From assembly GCF_041956535.1 (NCBI RefSeq), contig NW_027192211.1, forward strand, positions 10,181 to 72,665: DNA of 62,485 bases, given 5' to 3'. Shown here piece by piece: positions 1 through 12,204 of this stretch; positions within the stretch are counted from its first letter, which is position 1; each line of letters starts with the position of its first letter. The notes under the pieces are model-generated. The model had not been told where the DNA came from. It did no database searches and saw nothing but the letters and a program-made list of their open reading frames with translations. This DNA comes from Calcarisporiella thermophila CBS 279.70 (lineage: Eukaryota > Calcarisporiellomycota). A program made the position numbers and the translations under genes.

Positions 1-723
1 TGATATGATAGGTATATAAGCTGGTATAAATTCGGTATATAATTCTTGATGAGATGAAGAATGCAAAGCAAAAGTTTTCGAGAATTATTACTTAACAAAT
101 TTTTAAAAGATATATTAACAGTTGCAGATATTTCTGAAACCCTGATTCTACAATTTCTAAATCTAGTATGTCTGCTCAGGCTTGGAATCTCCCAAATCCA
201 TGTGAACCCCATGGCTTTATTAATTTTTGTGTATGTTTCGAAACATTGAGTAGTTTGCCGATGCCATATATCCATAATATATCCTTTTTCCTATATTAAT
301 CCAGTAAATAAAGCAAATAGGATGTGATCCTATAAACAAGAGCAAAAAATCGCGTAAAAAAGCTTTATGCATAAATAGATTAGAGAATGACGTTTGGGAT
401 ATAATAGCGGGGCTCTAAGAATTTGGAGTAAATTATTCTGGTAAAATCAGTAAAAGAATGCCGGTTGAATTTAGATGACCACATAACTTTGTTTTATTAG
501 AACTTTAGATAATATTATAGCTATTTGGTTTTATAACTTATTAATACTATATATGGTGTTTATATTACTACTTACTACTTTGATGTTAGATATTAGTCAT
601 AAAGTTGGATGACGGTAAAAGATTAAAACAATGGCCTTGCATTGTTTAAAGAAAAAAGAAAAAGGTGACAAGTTGAAATTCAGGGAGAACATAAATGAAA
701 ATTGTAAAGATTTGGATTACTGA
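1..723. other. AT-rich gene-free stretch
   Basis: No supported gene is visible. The sequence is AT-rich with short open frames in every phase. It lies downstream of the subtilisin gene, which ends at 724. Confidence 0.6.
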
Positions 724-2061
724 TCAAATCTCGGCAGCCGAACCTGTATTTTCAAGCGTATTGTAAGCAAGGAGATTGACGGTGTCACCGTTGAAACCAG
801 TAATCTTATTTTTGTTGGCAACGCTACGAATATGATTTTTCATGGAGTTGGGATCAAGACTCATAGTGGTAAGAAATTGAGCAACCAAGCCAGCAACATG
901 AGGAGAGGCCATGGATGTGCCTGATATTTCTTTGGTATTACCGTCATTCCAAGTCGATAGAACTTTCACTCCTGGAGCAATGATAGATACACATTTGCCA
1001 AAGTTACTGAAGGAAGCCTTCTTATCGTCAATATCCGAAGCCGCCACAGAAATAACTTTTTCAGCTCCGGCAGGGGAATAATTACAAGCGTCTCTGTTAT
1101 CATTGCCTGCAGCAACAACCACGTGTAAACCAGCATCCACGGCGTTATTAACGGCGTCATTCAGAGCAGCTGTGGTGCGACCACCAAGAGACATATTGGC
1201 AACCGATTTGTTTTTTCCGTTGTTTTTTTGATCGTTTACTACCCAATCAACACCAGCAATAATATCACTTATAGTCCCGGATCCTCTATTATTTAGCACT
1301 TTCACTGCAACCAGATTGACTCTTTTTGCAACACCATAGGTCTTGGATCCGATAGTACCAGCAACATGGGTTCCGTGACCTTGACCATCGACGTCACCAT
1401 CACTGGTAAAAGTTTTGCCCCATCGAGCACGGCCTTCAAATTCGGGGTGATCCACATAAATTCCAGTATCGATAACGTAAGCTGTCACCCCCTGGCCGGC
1501 GTTGGCGTCATAGAGGTATTTATCTTGGCTGGTTTGATCGAGCTTTTCGCGATGAGATATGCGAGCGAGACCCCAGGGAGCTCCGGACTGTGTGTCAATA
1601 TTAATCCTCATTACTCCATCACGTTCAACATAAGCAACCTAAACAAATAAAATTCAGCTATATTGAGTATACATAGCAGATATCATTAGCAATATAGAAA
1701 TATTAACCGTAGGGTCAGATCGGATTTTCGCTAGAGTATCGTCATCAAATTTACCAGAGAAGCCCTTGAATGCGTTGAAGTTGTAATCATGCTTTATCCC
1801 CTCTTTGATTGCTTGATTGGTAATTTCGGCTTTTTCATCGAGCCCAGATTTATAGACTACGATATACGAACCATCAATTACCTGAACCCCTGTGGGTTCT
1901 TTAATTGGCGCTAGACTATCGGGTGACTCTGTAGTGTTGCTTGGTTTCTGAGCCTTTTCGGAGATAATGACTTTATTGTCATTCTTTCCAATTGGGCCTG
2001 CAATACTTCCGATGATCGCTGAGGCTGCCAATGCAATACTAAAAAATCGCTTTGTTAACAT
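724..2061 (-). CDS. secreted subtilisin-like serine protease (S8, proteinase K/cerevisin type)
   Basis: The model is two exons, complement(724..1638, 1708..2061), 422 residues. The 69 bp intron joins DPT to VAYVERDGV, restoring the usual end of an I9 propeptide, and the frame is consistent. An N-terminal hydrophobic signal peptide is followed by an I9 inhibitor/chaperone domain (YIVVYK... to VAYVERDG). The S8 domain then shows the catalytic Asp in YVIDTG (about residue 175), His in GHGTHVAG (about 206), the oxyanion Asn in VVAAGND and Ser in SGTSMASPHVAG. Family knowledge: such enzymes are made as preproenzymes, self-cleave and act in the vacuole or outside the cell. There is no C-terminal membrane anchor or extra domain, so extracellular or vacuolar proteolysis is inferred. 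It has long AT-rich flanks and no operon-like partner. Confidence 0.93.
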
Positions 2062-3467
2062 AGTGGAAATAATATAAAACGAAAATAAGTTTCTTGTTTG
2101 AAAGCCTGGATATGAAGGAATCGTTGAAAGGACACGTTTGGTTTATTGATATTGCTTCATTTATAGTCTATTCCGCAGCCAAAATATGGCTGTATTGGTC
2201 ATTTAATTAAATTTTATTATCATTATACAACACATTAATACAAAAAGTTGTTTGTTCTCATATTAAAGCTAGAAAAAAAAAATACCTTTAGCACAAAATG
2301 ATGTACAAGTTATAAGTACAAGAGTAAACGATTTCGAGTGATCAGGGGTGCGGACGGAGTTACCTCTTTTTGGAAATATTCATACTCAAGAAAATTTTCA
2401 AGAGGAGATTTTATTCGATTTGCAATATGCTATACTACTTATCGTGGGAACGGAGCTATCCATACTCCTTGTAAGGCTTACCAGTGGAACATGAAATCGA
2501 GGTTAAATGGTGTATTAAGCCACAGTCTAACACTGACGCTTCTTGTCTCGTAAGCAACTCTCGTTTATCTCAAAGATTGGGGATGTTATTTCCCTTTCCG
2601 CAAATATTCATTTATATTATTTAATTAATCACACGATCGCCAGTAATGAGGGCTAGAAACTTGAGTGTTCGATGGTGATTCGCAAGCCATTGAGAAAAGT
2701 CTCTGGGGTATATTTCTTCAAAATTTCCTCATATATTCGCTAAATGATTGGTGCACGTTAAGGATGAGAAAAGTTAAAAATAAAACATATTAGGAAATAT
2801 AATAGTAATTCGACAATTAAGATCAAATTTATACTAATTGTATAGCCAAATAGTGCAAAAAGATATTATCTCGTAATTGGTACTATCATTTTCGCTGGTA
2901 TCTATTAGACATTAGATATAAAGCAGAATTTATGTATAATCCATTTAGAATTGAAATCCTGATCAACTTCCTATTGTAATATTAAAAACTCCCAATAAAA
3001 GCTTAGTAACCATTTGAGTTATTATATCTCGCATTGATATTCCTCCTCTTTGTTCTGCCAAGTAATTGATTGAGGAAACCACAAGGATATTTTGAAGGGG
3101 ACGAAAGATTTAAAAGGAAAAGCATAATTCAAGGATCTTTCTAAATGAACCAATTATCATGGTGTCTCTATTGTGTAAACACTTGCTTCCCAGCTCACAC
3201 AATCTTTATGCAAAGATAACGCCCCATTATTCTTATTTTATTTTTGTATGCTGTCGCCCATGTCCTCCTCCCATATCGAGCTTCTTTAAGAGAAAACGTG
3301 TGGATTAACAAAATTTTCGTTACGATTTCAGGCCACAGTCAGCCTCAGCAAATCACGCCCACCATATAAAAATAAAAATGTAAATATTTAAATGTTTATT
3401 CAGTCTCGTTTTTTTCCTCCTCCATTTCGGTTTCAAGTATTTTCTTTAACTTGGAGGAAAGCTAGTA
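2062..3467. other. AT-rich intergenic stretch
   Basis: This spacer separates the subtilisin start from the homeodomain gene. Only short frames occur (the longest about 70 codons at 2338-2553, without family features), and nothing is called. The last 100 bp are pyrimidine-rich and form the likely promoter/5' UTR of the homeodomain gene. Confidence 0.5.
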
Positions 3468-4067
3468 ATGCTAGGAGATACACAGAATTGTTTAAATTAT
3501 CTCCATCTCTGCTCTGAGAGCGAAGAGATTTTCCCTAGTTATTATTTTGATGAAAATCTAGTCACTCCTTCGCTATTTTCGTTAAATCCTATGATATTTT
3601 CTATTTCTCAATTAGGCTTCACACCACATTTTCCTGCGGCTTCAACACTTCAGAATGCAGAACAACCTCACTTAGCAAGCAGTGAAGCAAAACTTATATC
3701 ATCGCTTTATCAGCCCGAGATTTCTTCTTGGCCACCATACTATAGAGACGTATCCTATTCTCACTTAGGATCGAACTCTCTTTTCTTCCCTCCTTCTTTA
3801 GAGACCTCTTTAGAACCTTCATTTAATCCTTGCTCCCAAAGCTATTCCTCAGCAGTTAGTTCACGTAAGCGAATACGTCTCACCTCGGAGCAACTTGCCA
3901 TTCTGCAGCAAATCTATGCAACTCATCCAATTCCCAATCGCCAATATCGCCATTTTATTGCCTACAATCTCAATCTCCCACTCAGCTCAGTAAAGAACTG
4001 GTTTCAAAATAGACGTGCGAAAGACAAGCTACTTGAGCGGAAGAAATACCAAGAGAGTTGCAAGTGA
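3468..4067 (+). CDS. short homeodomain transcription factor
   Basis: A single open exon of 199 residues. The C-terminal third, from about residue 131, is a homeodomain: an Arg/Lys-rich N-terminal arm (SSRKRIRLTSEQL), a first helix ending LQQIYATHP, and a recognition helix with the hallmark KNWFQNRRAKDK. The N-terminal 130 residues are low-complexity, rich in Ser, Pro and aromatic residues, with no second domain. Family knowledge: WF-N-R in helix 3 contacts the DNA major groove, so this is a nuclear sequence-specific DNA-binding protein. The gene is intronless in an intron-rich neighbourhood, and the domain sits at the very C-terminus. It could be a developmental or mating-type regulator, but no partner homeodomain gene is adjacent, so the role is open. 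Confidence 0.85.
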   Translation: MLGDTQNCLNYLHLCSESEEIFPSYYFDENLVTPSLFSLNPMIFSISQLGFTPHFPAASTLQNAEQPHLASSEAKLISSLYQPEISSWPPYYRDVSYSHLGSNSLFFPPSLETSLEPSFNPCSQSYSSAVSSRKRIRLTSEQLAILQQIYATHPIPNRQYRHFIAYNLNLPLSSVKNWFQNRRAKDKLLERKKYQESCK

Positions 4068-4872
4068 AAGGATAATGAAACAAGCAGTGCTAAAAGATCA
4101 AATCGTTACTCATGAATAGAGGGAGAATTGGACGCAATTTTTCTTCATAACCCAATAACCTTGACACCGAACCAGATATCAGTCTTCTCGGATGTTACGA
4201 TATTTTTATGAAATCAATAAATGAAATAGAGAAGCATGTATAAGTCTACGTTTTATGTATTTACTTGAGTTTCAATATAAATTTTTTTCTTTTTTCTTAA
4301 GCACCAGGCATTTTAATTTTGCACTGATACTTGGAACCGCTATGCTCCCCCTCCCAAAAAAAAATAACCAATGCGGATTTTAATGAAATATCCTTAATAT
4401 TGGACTTTGTCAGTCTACAAGTCAACAATATAAAAATATTAATATTTTACATTTTTATGTAAGCTACCCCTTCCGTAATTTTTAAAATATGAATTGCTCA
4501 AAAACAATTGAAATAATTCAACCGCTACAAAAATATAGTTGCGTTAAATGTTAATAATAAACTCTCCAATGCAATTTTATGAAACTTGCAGTAAATAAAT
4601 TGGATTTGTTTATGAGAATAATATTACAAGTTTGTTAATTATTGACCATTTAACCTGCAAAAGATGATAAATTCGAGCGTTGCGCGAGTGAAAGAATATT
4701 ATGGAATAGTTTATTATAAAATACTGATAATACTTTAGAATATTTATTGCAAAAATAATAGATAGATCAAAATATATATCTTATGTTAAATTCAGTAATA
4801 ATACTTCATTTAGTATATGGGTTAGTTATCTAATATAGTGCTTAGATTTATATACTGTAATGGCTTTTCCAC
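4068..4872. other. AT-rich intergenic stretch
   Basis: No gene is visible. The sequence is strongly AT-rich with homopolymer tracts (A-run near 4360). It presumably holds the 3' ends of the two flanking, convergent genes. Confidence 0.5.
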
Positions 4873-5403
4873 TTAGTTACTGAAATTTGAGGATTCAGAT
4901 TGGGCATCTAAAGTTGCCTTTGATGTTGCTCCCGCAAACGTACTTGAAACGATAGTCGTGCCCAGGCTTGAGCTAGGGATCGTAGTTGAGATAGCACTTG
5001 AAGTTACGTTCGGGTCTGCGCTCGGCTCGGAAGTTGGAAATATACTTGAGCAAGAGAGTGTACCCCCACTTAGGCTTATGTTTAGCTTTGTGCTAAGACT
5101 AGCTCTAGATGTTGCACTTGGGATTAAACTTGTGTTGGTGCTATTATTTGAACCTAAAGTTTCATTAAGTTTTGCGACTTGTGTCGTGCTTGGCTTTGCG
5201 CTCATCGTAACCTTTTGCTTTTTTCCTGGTTTTGCTCCAAGGCTTTTATCTGGGATCCCACCAGGAATAGAATCTGGAATAGAACTTGAAGCCGTACTTG
5301 GAACTGCGATTGACGCAGAAGCAGAAACACCCTGTTGCTCTATGGGCAGTGCCAGGATGATGGAAACAAGAGCCAAGACAGTAAGAATTGTGTAAGAATG
5401 CAT
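4873..5403 (-). CDS. Ser/Thr-rich secreted or wall protein, unknown family
   Basis: A single exon of 176 residues. It opens with a clear signal peptide (MHSYTILTVLALVSIILALP). The mature part is about 40 percent Ser and Thr with several N-glycosylation sequons (NETL, NNST, NTSL, NISL, NVTS). It looks like a heavily O-mannosylated secreted protein. There is no hydrophobic C-terminal tail, so a GPI anchor is not supported. One Lys/Pro/Gly patch (GAKPGKKQKVT) breaks the Ser/Thr bias. The opposite strand is also open over most of this region because repeated Ser/Thr codons read back without stops; the signal peptide supports the minus strand as coding. No family is recognised. Confidence 0.6.
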   Translation of the reverse strand: MHSYTILTVLALVSIILALPIEQQGVSASASIAVPSTASSSIPDSIPGGIPDKSLGAKPGKKQKVTMSAKPSTTQVAKLNETLGSNNSTNTSLIPSATSRASLSTKLNISLSGGTLSCSSIFPTSEPSADPNVTSSAISTTIPSSSLGTTIVSSTFAGATSKATLDAQSESSNFSN

Positions 5404-7044
5404 GATTTCGAAGAATAATATAAATGATAGAATATATTGAATGAGGTCGTTGATAGATATATTTTTGAAATTTCAACGTGCATTTATACTCATTTTCAAT
5501 CTCAAAAATAAAGATGACCCTGCCTCCAATAATGAAACAAGATCAATAATGTGCTAGCAAAACTACTAGATGTTGTATTCTTACTAATAAATAAATTCTT
5601 TTTTATTTACTTTTCCTTGATCTCATCCATTGTACAAAGTAGGGACAGATCAGTGCAGCAAAAAGGTTATTCCCTTATTCGGTTTAAGAAACCTCATTAC
5701 CGTCAGCGAGATGATATTTAATAGAATCGTCTCTGGAAACATAAATTAATAAATATCACTCAGCCACAACGGGTTTAAGAAGTACAAATAAGAAAGAGCT
5801 TCGATCAGTGGTTTTCAGGAGACAATTATAATATATCGTGTTAATTATGGCTAGCGAATATCACTGGTAAGCTAATGATCAACTAAGGGTACAAGGGTTT
5901 AATATGCCCAACTTTTATCAAGTGAGCGTCCCGATACGCAAAACTGTGTGTAAAAAAAGCAAGAACTATAGCTAAAAGGAAAGTGCCCCAAAAAATTCTT
6001 TTGACGTCCATTTCCAATGCACCATACGCGTTTCCCTGCTTATTTTTCTAACCCATGATCTTATTACCAGTTACATATTCAGCAAAGCAACACATATCCA
6101 TTTTTTGTGAAGCGCATATTTTCAAATATGCGCATTTTTTTCCTACAAGTTTAGTATTTGCGTTAGCCAGGTAATTAAATACCGGAGAAAAAGAAAATGG
6201 CTACTCGGGAGAATAGAATGAATTGCAAGAAATACACAGCAATGAGATTGTTTGATGTTATAAGTGCTATGCTAATAAAAAAAAACATTTACTGTTTTGC
6301 ATAATAAAATGAATTCAAAAGCTCTTTCGGTTGCAATCTTATAATTTCCATCGATCCTCAAACCGAAAATGAAATAACTAAATTATATTAAAATCCTATT
6401 ACTAAACTATCTAATAGAATTTTCCTACACAATATACCTACTTAAATATTAACTTCTGCAAATATTGATTGTGAATATGACTACCCTAATGATAACTTTA
6501 GGTAACCAAAGATAATCTAAGGGGAATCAAAATCTAAGTCACAAATGATGTCAGGTAGAAGTGAAGGCTTGTTTGATGATTGGGAGAAAATATATTAATG
6601 CGAAACTGTACAAATTATTAATCGTAAATATAGTTCACCTGGTTCTCACCATGATTTCATATTTAGATATGATAACCGTCTGAGTATGTGTTGTTCCATT
6701 GTCAGATACGATCCATTCTTAGATAAAACCAACTTACCAACTTACGACGAGCCCTTCTGCTTGCTAACAATACAGTATATAACACATGGTCTTGCTTTAT
6801 TTTAAATAACCTGAAGCGGTTTTCATTTTAACCAAACCAAACTATGACCATCTTTGGTATCAATGTGGGAAAGAGATATGGAGTGCGAAAAGAATTATTG
6901 TAATAGTTTTACTACACCTATACAAAGTCAGTTGGGATTTATACAATGTAGTGGCTTTTTGAATAGTAGCCAACGAAAATTGAAAAAATTACAATGAATC
7001 AACCTCTTTTGAGGTTTTGCTAGAATCCAGCACGCAATACGTCC
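5404..7044. other. 1.6 kb AT-rich spacer
   Basis: No supported gene or RNA. Many stops in all frames, A/T homopolymers and no recognisable tRNA-like element. It separates two minus-strand genes, so it includes the promoter of the Ser/Thr-rich gene and the 3' flank of the FAS1 gene. Confidence 0.5.
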
Positions 7045-8197
7045 TCAAAACCAGCTTGAAATTACAATCCACCCAATTATGGGCAGAGCTATGCTTTTTA
7101 CATTCAATGGTATGATCTTATTACCTGGCGAGCTTGATTTACTTGTGGTATTAGCCGATAGCACGCCGTCTATCACATGTATGACTCCGTTAGTTGTCAA
7201 AACGTTTTTCCTTACGATTCGTACTGTTGACGACCCATCTGATAAAGTGGGCACACCAGTTGAATTACTGAACGTCAGTTTTACGCCTTGACTATTAGTC
7301 AGAGTTTGGTTGGTGAAGTTATTGGAATAGACCACTTGGTTAAAAATGTGGCGCTTGAGAACGTCAGAAGCATTATTTGAATTCGAGAGTGCCTCGTCAC
7401 TAGGAGAAAGATATTCGATAAATATAAAGAGTAAAAGAAGGAATAAATCGACCCTACTTTGGAGCAAATATTGTGATTCCCTGCATATTATCGGGGTTAG
7501 GCTGCGTCGTATTAAACGCGGTCGCCAATTTAGTGAGCCCTATTTTCCGTGCCACCTCTGAGGGCGCCCCAGGGATCCTCAGTACTCTGTCAATAATATG
7601 CAACACTCCATTTGAAGCCCTGATATTCCCTTTTGTAATGGTAGCGTTTCCAACACCATATGAAACGCTCACAGCTGTACCCGCTTTATTAGCTATCAAC
7701 ACCTGGTGCTCATTATTCGGGAGGTTTACGGCACCCTGTGCTCCAAGGTTAGTTTTAATTGGATAGTCTGAAACAAAATGATCCGTGGTGAGTATGCCAT
7801 CAACAATGTGATAGTATAACATGTTGGAGATAACACTGGTGTCAAAGCCAATATCGAGTGCACCCGTCACTGCGACATTAGAGGGAGCGCTATAACATAT
7901 TAGAAGAGTATAAGTAAAACAAAGAGGTAACCGTAGGGACATTAAGAAATAAGATAAATACAATATGGTTATTTGAGAATTGGGATCGCGAAGACGTGCT
8001 CGAATAGGATTTAGCTGTGCTGCAGCGAAAGAAAACGCCTTGGCAATCAGGAAGAGTTCAGGTTCCATTAAAATAATGGCTTCCAAAGTGTCATTTTTTG
8101 GTCCCTGCTGTTTCTGAGGGCGATGATGCATCGGAAGTCTCTGAGCACTCGAATATGCAAGCAAGGCAACTAAAATAAAAATGACGAAGAACCTCAT
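7045..8197 (-). CDS. GPI-type cell-surface protein with two fasciclin (FAS1) domains
   Basis: Three exons, complement(7045..7399, 7458..7889, 7962..8197), 340 residues, frame-consistent. Both introns (58 and 72 bp) interrupt the conserved H1 motif of a FAS1 domain. Splicing restores ITIFAPSNVAV in domain 1 and ITIFAPNDEAL in domain 2, which strongly supports the model. The matching H2 motifs are present (NGVLHIIDRVL and NGVIHVIDGVL). An N-terminal signal peptide and a C-terminal Ser-rich stretch followed by a hydrophobic tail (LPIIGWIVISSWF) indicate secretion and GPI anchoring. FAS1 domains mediate adhesion or membrane association. The gene is divergent from she9, with only 181 bp between start codons, so a shared promoter is likely. 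Confidence 0.9.
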
Positions 8198-8378
8198 CGT
8201 GGGGTAGAGTGAAAAGGAGATTTTAATTACAAGAAGAACAGCAGCAGGTACAACTTATATTAGGATGGAGAATATTTCGGGCTATTAAATTTTTAACTAT
8301 TTAGAAACTATATAATGTGTGGCTTAGATACAGTTAAAAATAACGACATCGTCGAATAGAGTATTAACTCAAGCAACA

Positions 8379-9664
8379 ATGACATTGCCTCTAAAGCATT
8401 TTGCAAGGACATCACTCACATCGCGCCCATTTATCCTCCGTTTTCCAAGAAATTTCGCTAGCACTACCTCTAGCGATCCACCTGCTCGCAGTGAGACGTC
8501 ATCAAAGAATCCACTGGATTCAATAGAAAAGTCATCGAATTCCATTGACAAATTTTTTCCTCTGAGCTACACCAATAGTAGTCAACTACTTCGGCGCGTC
8601 AGAGAATTAACGGCAGATATCAAAGATCCCAAGGAAGCTGCTAGCGTTTTTGCGCGGCTATTTAATGAGATTACCGGATATGATCGCATTGATCATCTGA
8701 AAAAAGAAGTATCTAATCAAGGTTTAGTACACATGTTATCCGTTTTGACAAGTCTGGAGACGTATTAATAATCCAACTTATCTATCTTAAAATTCATGTA
8801 GCTGAGAATTTTGTTAGGGCACGCCAAGCTCTTAGAGAAGCCAAGACAAATTATGACTCGAAAATAACTTCTCGCATCGACACTCAGCGTGAAATTAACG
8901 AACTCCTACAACGGAAACACAACTGGACCAATGAGGACGTTAATCGATTCACACAACTCTACCGAAATGATCATGCTAACGAACAAGACGAACAGGATGC
9001 CAAGCTTCACTTCAAGAACTGCGAAAATGAGGTTGATACTGCTTATACCCAATTAACGCGATCGATCATGGACCGTTACCATGAAGAGCAATTATGGAGC
9101 GATAAAATACGAGCAGCTTCCACTTATGGGACCATTGCACTGATGGCGCTGAATTTGCTGCTATTCATGGCTGTTCAAACAATATTTGAGCCATGGAAGC
9201 GGAAGAGGCTGGCCGGAAATTTCGAGGATTTATTGGTGAAAACAGTCGAGGACGGGAAGGAACGCCTCGAACCTGTGATAAAGGCATTTGAGCAGCAAAC
9301 AGAGAAAATAGAAGCTCTATCTCAGGGCCAAGAGGCATTACTGGCTGCGACTGGTATCTATATGGATAGCAAAGCGCGAGATTCCAGCGAAATATTTGGT
9401 GATAGTGGATTAGAGCCAAAGGAACAGGACCAGGAGCAAGAACAGGCAAGCGACGAATTGTTAGTGAATGAGAATGAAAAGGGAACCATGCTCAGCATGA
9501 AGACTGGAAACACAGATGACACCTTTAACCCTGCATTTGAAAAAAGTTTATTGAGTGACAAAATCACATTAACAAAGGGTGATCTTTTATTATATTCGGC
9601 GGAAAGCGCGGCGGTGGGTAGTGTGCTCACTGCTGTTGTTGCCTACTTTCTGTGGAGGGGATGA
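8379..9664 (+). CDS. SHE9: She9/Mdm33-type mitochondrial inner-membrane protein
   Basis: Two exons, join(8379..8761, 8818..9664), 409 residues. The 56 bp intron is set by frame, giving ...SLETARQALREAK. The N-terminus is Arg/Ser-rich with few acids, fitting a mitochondrial presequence. The core has the family signature: a coiled coil, then INELLQRKHNW, a DHANEQ-type segment and RYHEEQLWSDKIR, just before a transmembrane helix (TIALMALNLLLFMAVQTIF) and EPWKRKRL. A second hydrophobic segment ends the protein (VLTAVVAYFLW). Family knowledge: Mdm33/She9 sits in the inner membrane and affects inner-membrane fission and cristae morphology. The acidic Gln/Glu-rich region between the membrane segments is poorly conserved. 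Confidence 0.93.
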
Positions 9665-10551
9665 TAGGTCTTGGTTTATTTATTCATACCATATATCGCA
9701 AACAGTTGGATATACTTTGATTATAGATTGTATTTATTGAAACCCCCACCATATATAAAATTCAAGTTTTGACTTGCAATCTGTAGGGAGCAAAAGTAGC
9801 CTTTTATCATCCACAATCAATCGCTAGCTGAAAAATCGACTATGCATATCTACATTTTATTTTTATTCATCATAAGTACTTGAGTGGCACACCAAATTGA
9901 AGCAGCTAGTTAGGAGAGTTAAATGTATGTACCTTAAGCATGCAAAACATCGTAAGGGTTGGTTAAGACGAGTATTTTGATTGTACACATGCTAGTACGA
10001 ACATAACTCCATGTCGGATTTATAACGGCTACTAAATACAGATAGTAATGAACCATCAAATAGTTCACAATTGAATCTGGAGATTTGAAGACAGAATCGT
10101 AACTTCATGATTCCTTAATATTTAGTAAACCTCGGAAGTAATAAATGTCTTCTTTCCATTTTCTTTTTGGAGTTTCGATTTTGGAGTCTTATATTTAGAT
10201 TCATCTCGAAACAACTGGGGTCTTCAGGTTTGGAGGTATCTAAGGAAGTCTCACAAGGGCTCATTCTTAAGTGTATGTCAATCATTTATCCAAATCTGTT
10301 AAAATTTTTAAATCTTAGTCCAATCCCGACTCGATTTTATCCAGTTTCGAGTCCTAGTAATTCGCCTTTATTTTAGCCTCGGCGAGTTTAATATACTAGA
10401 CCGAGAGTGACCTTGAAACCTTATTCCCTTTATGAATCCTTGATATATATTTGCATTCTATTCCACAAATATAAATAGCGGTTTAACTGCTAGCTGGATT
10501 CGACATCCATTCTCATAATCACTGTATTCTGCAGCACTTCCTCCTAAAAAA
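9665..10551. other. intergenic stretch
   Basis: No gene is supported. The last 60 bp contain a TATAAATA-like element near 10470 and form the likely promoter/5' leader of the secreted protein starting at 10552. Confidence 0.4.
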
Positions 10552-11106
10552 ATGGTGTCCCTTACCTTTACTCTTTCCGCGTTTTGTCTCATTTCCTCCT
10601 TGGCACTCGCGAATGCCGGATGTAATCTCAGTCGTGATCCAAATGAGTCTTTTGAAATAAGCACATGCTCTATTGAAGAGCTGACAGAGTTCTTTACCGA
10701 ATCGGAAGTCGGAAATATGCCTCCATATGGCTCCGAGTGCGAGAGAAGCGAAATGAGGTTTTGCAAAAAAGGCGAGTGTGAGGATGCTGACCCCATGTCT
10801 TTAGCCTTAGCAGCATTCTTTCTTGAACCTTGGAAGCTTGCGAAGTTCTATACTCGCGAAAAAGGGGGACCAGCCAAGTTCACTTTCAAAAATGGCCTAA
10901 GCATACCAGGAAAATTCGACTTTGCGACCTATCCTTTCGATAATAAAAAGGCGATCCGAGGCAGCATCCCAATAATTAATTTCGCACATACATACGGTCG
11001 AGAGATTTATCCTGGGCTATATTTTGGAACCGGTTCGACGAATTCCAACTATAATCCCGGCGGATTCTGGGTGTGTAAATTAAAAGAAGACGATTCTTCT
11101 AAATGA
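10552..11106 (+). CDS. small secreted cysteine-containing protein, unknown family
   Basis: A single exon of 184 residues. A signal peptide (MVSLTFTLSAFCLISSLALA) is followed by a Cys-containing N-terminal half (Cys in NAGCNLS, STCSIEE, SECERSE, RFCKKGEC) and a more regular C-terminal half ending GFWVCKLKEDDSSK. There is no transmembrane helix or GPI tail. The size, signal peptide and paired cysteines resemble fungal small secreted proteins, but no family or catalytic motif is recognised and no effector function should be assumed. It stands alone between long spacers. Confidence 0.65.
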   Translation: MVSLTFTLSAFCLISSLALANAGCNLSRDPNESFEISTCSIEELTEFFTESEVGNMPPYGSECERSEMRFCKKGECEDADPMSLALAAFFLEPWKLAKFYTREKGGPAKFTFKNGLSIPGKFDFATYPFDNKKAIRGSIPIINFAHTYGREIYPGLYFGTGSTNSNYNPGGFWVCKLKEDDSSK

Positions 11107-12204
11107 TTAATATACTCTTACCGATAGACAATATTATTTTTCAAAGTGAAATTTGTATTTGTATTTTTGTTCTCTTATGATCAAGGTTAGATTCACACTC
11201 ATTTGTAACAATCATTGGCATAAATTATAGAATAAACAAACATTTTTTAAGATGACCCCGTTTTGAAAGCGAATATTATTTACCACTGGCTAGGTGTCTT
11301 GCGGGATTCAACCGACGAAAAGTAGTGGCACATGGTCTTGACCTGGGACTCGATTCTTATTCTATTAACTTCTTCCTCTATAGGAACCAATTGTTTCCAC
11401 CGAAATGGTAGATATTTACTAACGTGCATCCCAACACTTAATTTCAATGCTAGGGGTATTTACTAACGTACCGTTATGCAGCGCATTGGCACCAGATGGT
11501 TCTATTTCATATACTTATTCCGTTTAGGGTCGATTGGATCTCTCTTTTCTAGTGTTTTGCAGTGGCTGAGTGCAAGTCTGGAGCGGCGTATAAATCTCGA
11601 TTTTAACCGTATAATATATCCATATTTACGGTCTTAAGAGCAAATTAAATTATTGCTTAGGAGAAAAAGAGCCTGGACTGTACTTTCTTAGAGATGACAG
11701 CTCAAGCTGTTTGTCTGGTAAAGTATTTTATGCTTGAAGGGAGGGCCAACACATGCCTGCCCATTTCACTTACGAAGAACTTGGCCTTGGTTGACGACCT
11801 CGCACTTAAGATCAAAATTTAATTAACGCATCCTGTACGATGAGCTGTAGCACACAAGCACAGGATCAAACCATTTCTATCTAAACCACGCTTACGAGAA
11901 AAAAAAAGTCTTGAGCGAGTCAATAAATCCTTATTTATTCATATTGCGCTCCTACGTTTTACCCCACTCACCCCGCTCTTGCTCGCCCACAGTTCCCACC
12001 TGGCAACCCCCGCCGAGGTGTCTTTTGCATTCCTTGGGTTCTCATTCACTTCCTCGAGCATCTTCTCATCTCCCACATTATGTTCACGAATTACTGTCCT
12101 CATTGATGCATGCTGTATGTTCTTCATTTTATATTTAGTCCATCTCGTTAAATTCACGTGCTCCCTCTCCACCTACACTCTTCCATACCATATACACAAA
12201 ATTT
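11107..12204. other. intergenic stretch with a short direct repeat
   Basis: No gene is supported. A 13 bp direct repeat (tatttactaacgt) occurs near 11411 and 11458. The stretch from about 11900 is pyrimidine-rich and is the likely 5' leader/promoter of the SH3 gene. Confidence 0.4.

Noticed and set aside
4958-5395. 145-codon frame on the plus strand opposite the Ser/Thr-rich gene.
   Set aside because: It is the antisense read of repeated Ser/Thr codons. Only the minus strand has a signal peptide and glycosylation sequons.
11281-11400. tRNA-like T-arm sequence gggattcaacc; a similar one occurs near 25240.
   Set aside because: No complementary acceptor stem, D-arm or anticodon arm could be placed around either, so no tRNA is called.
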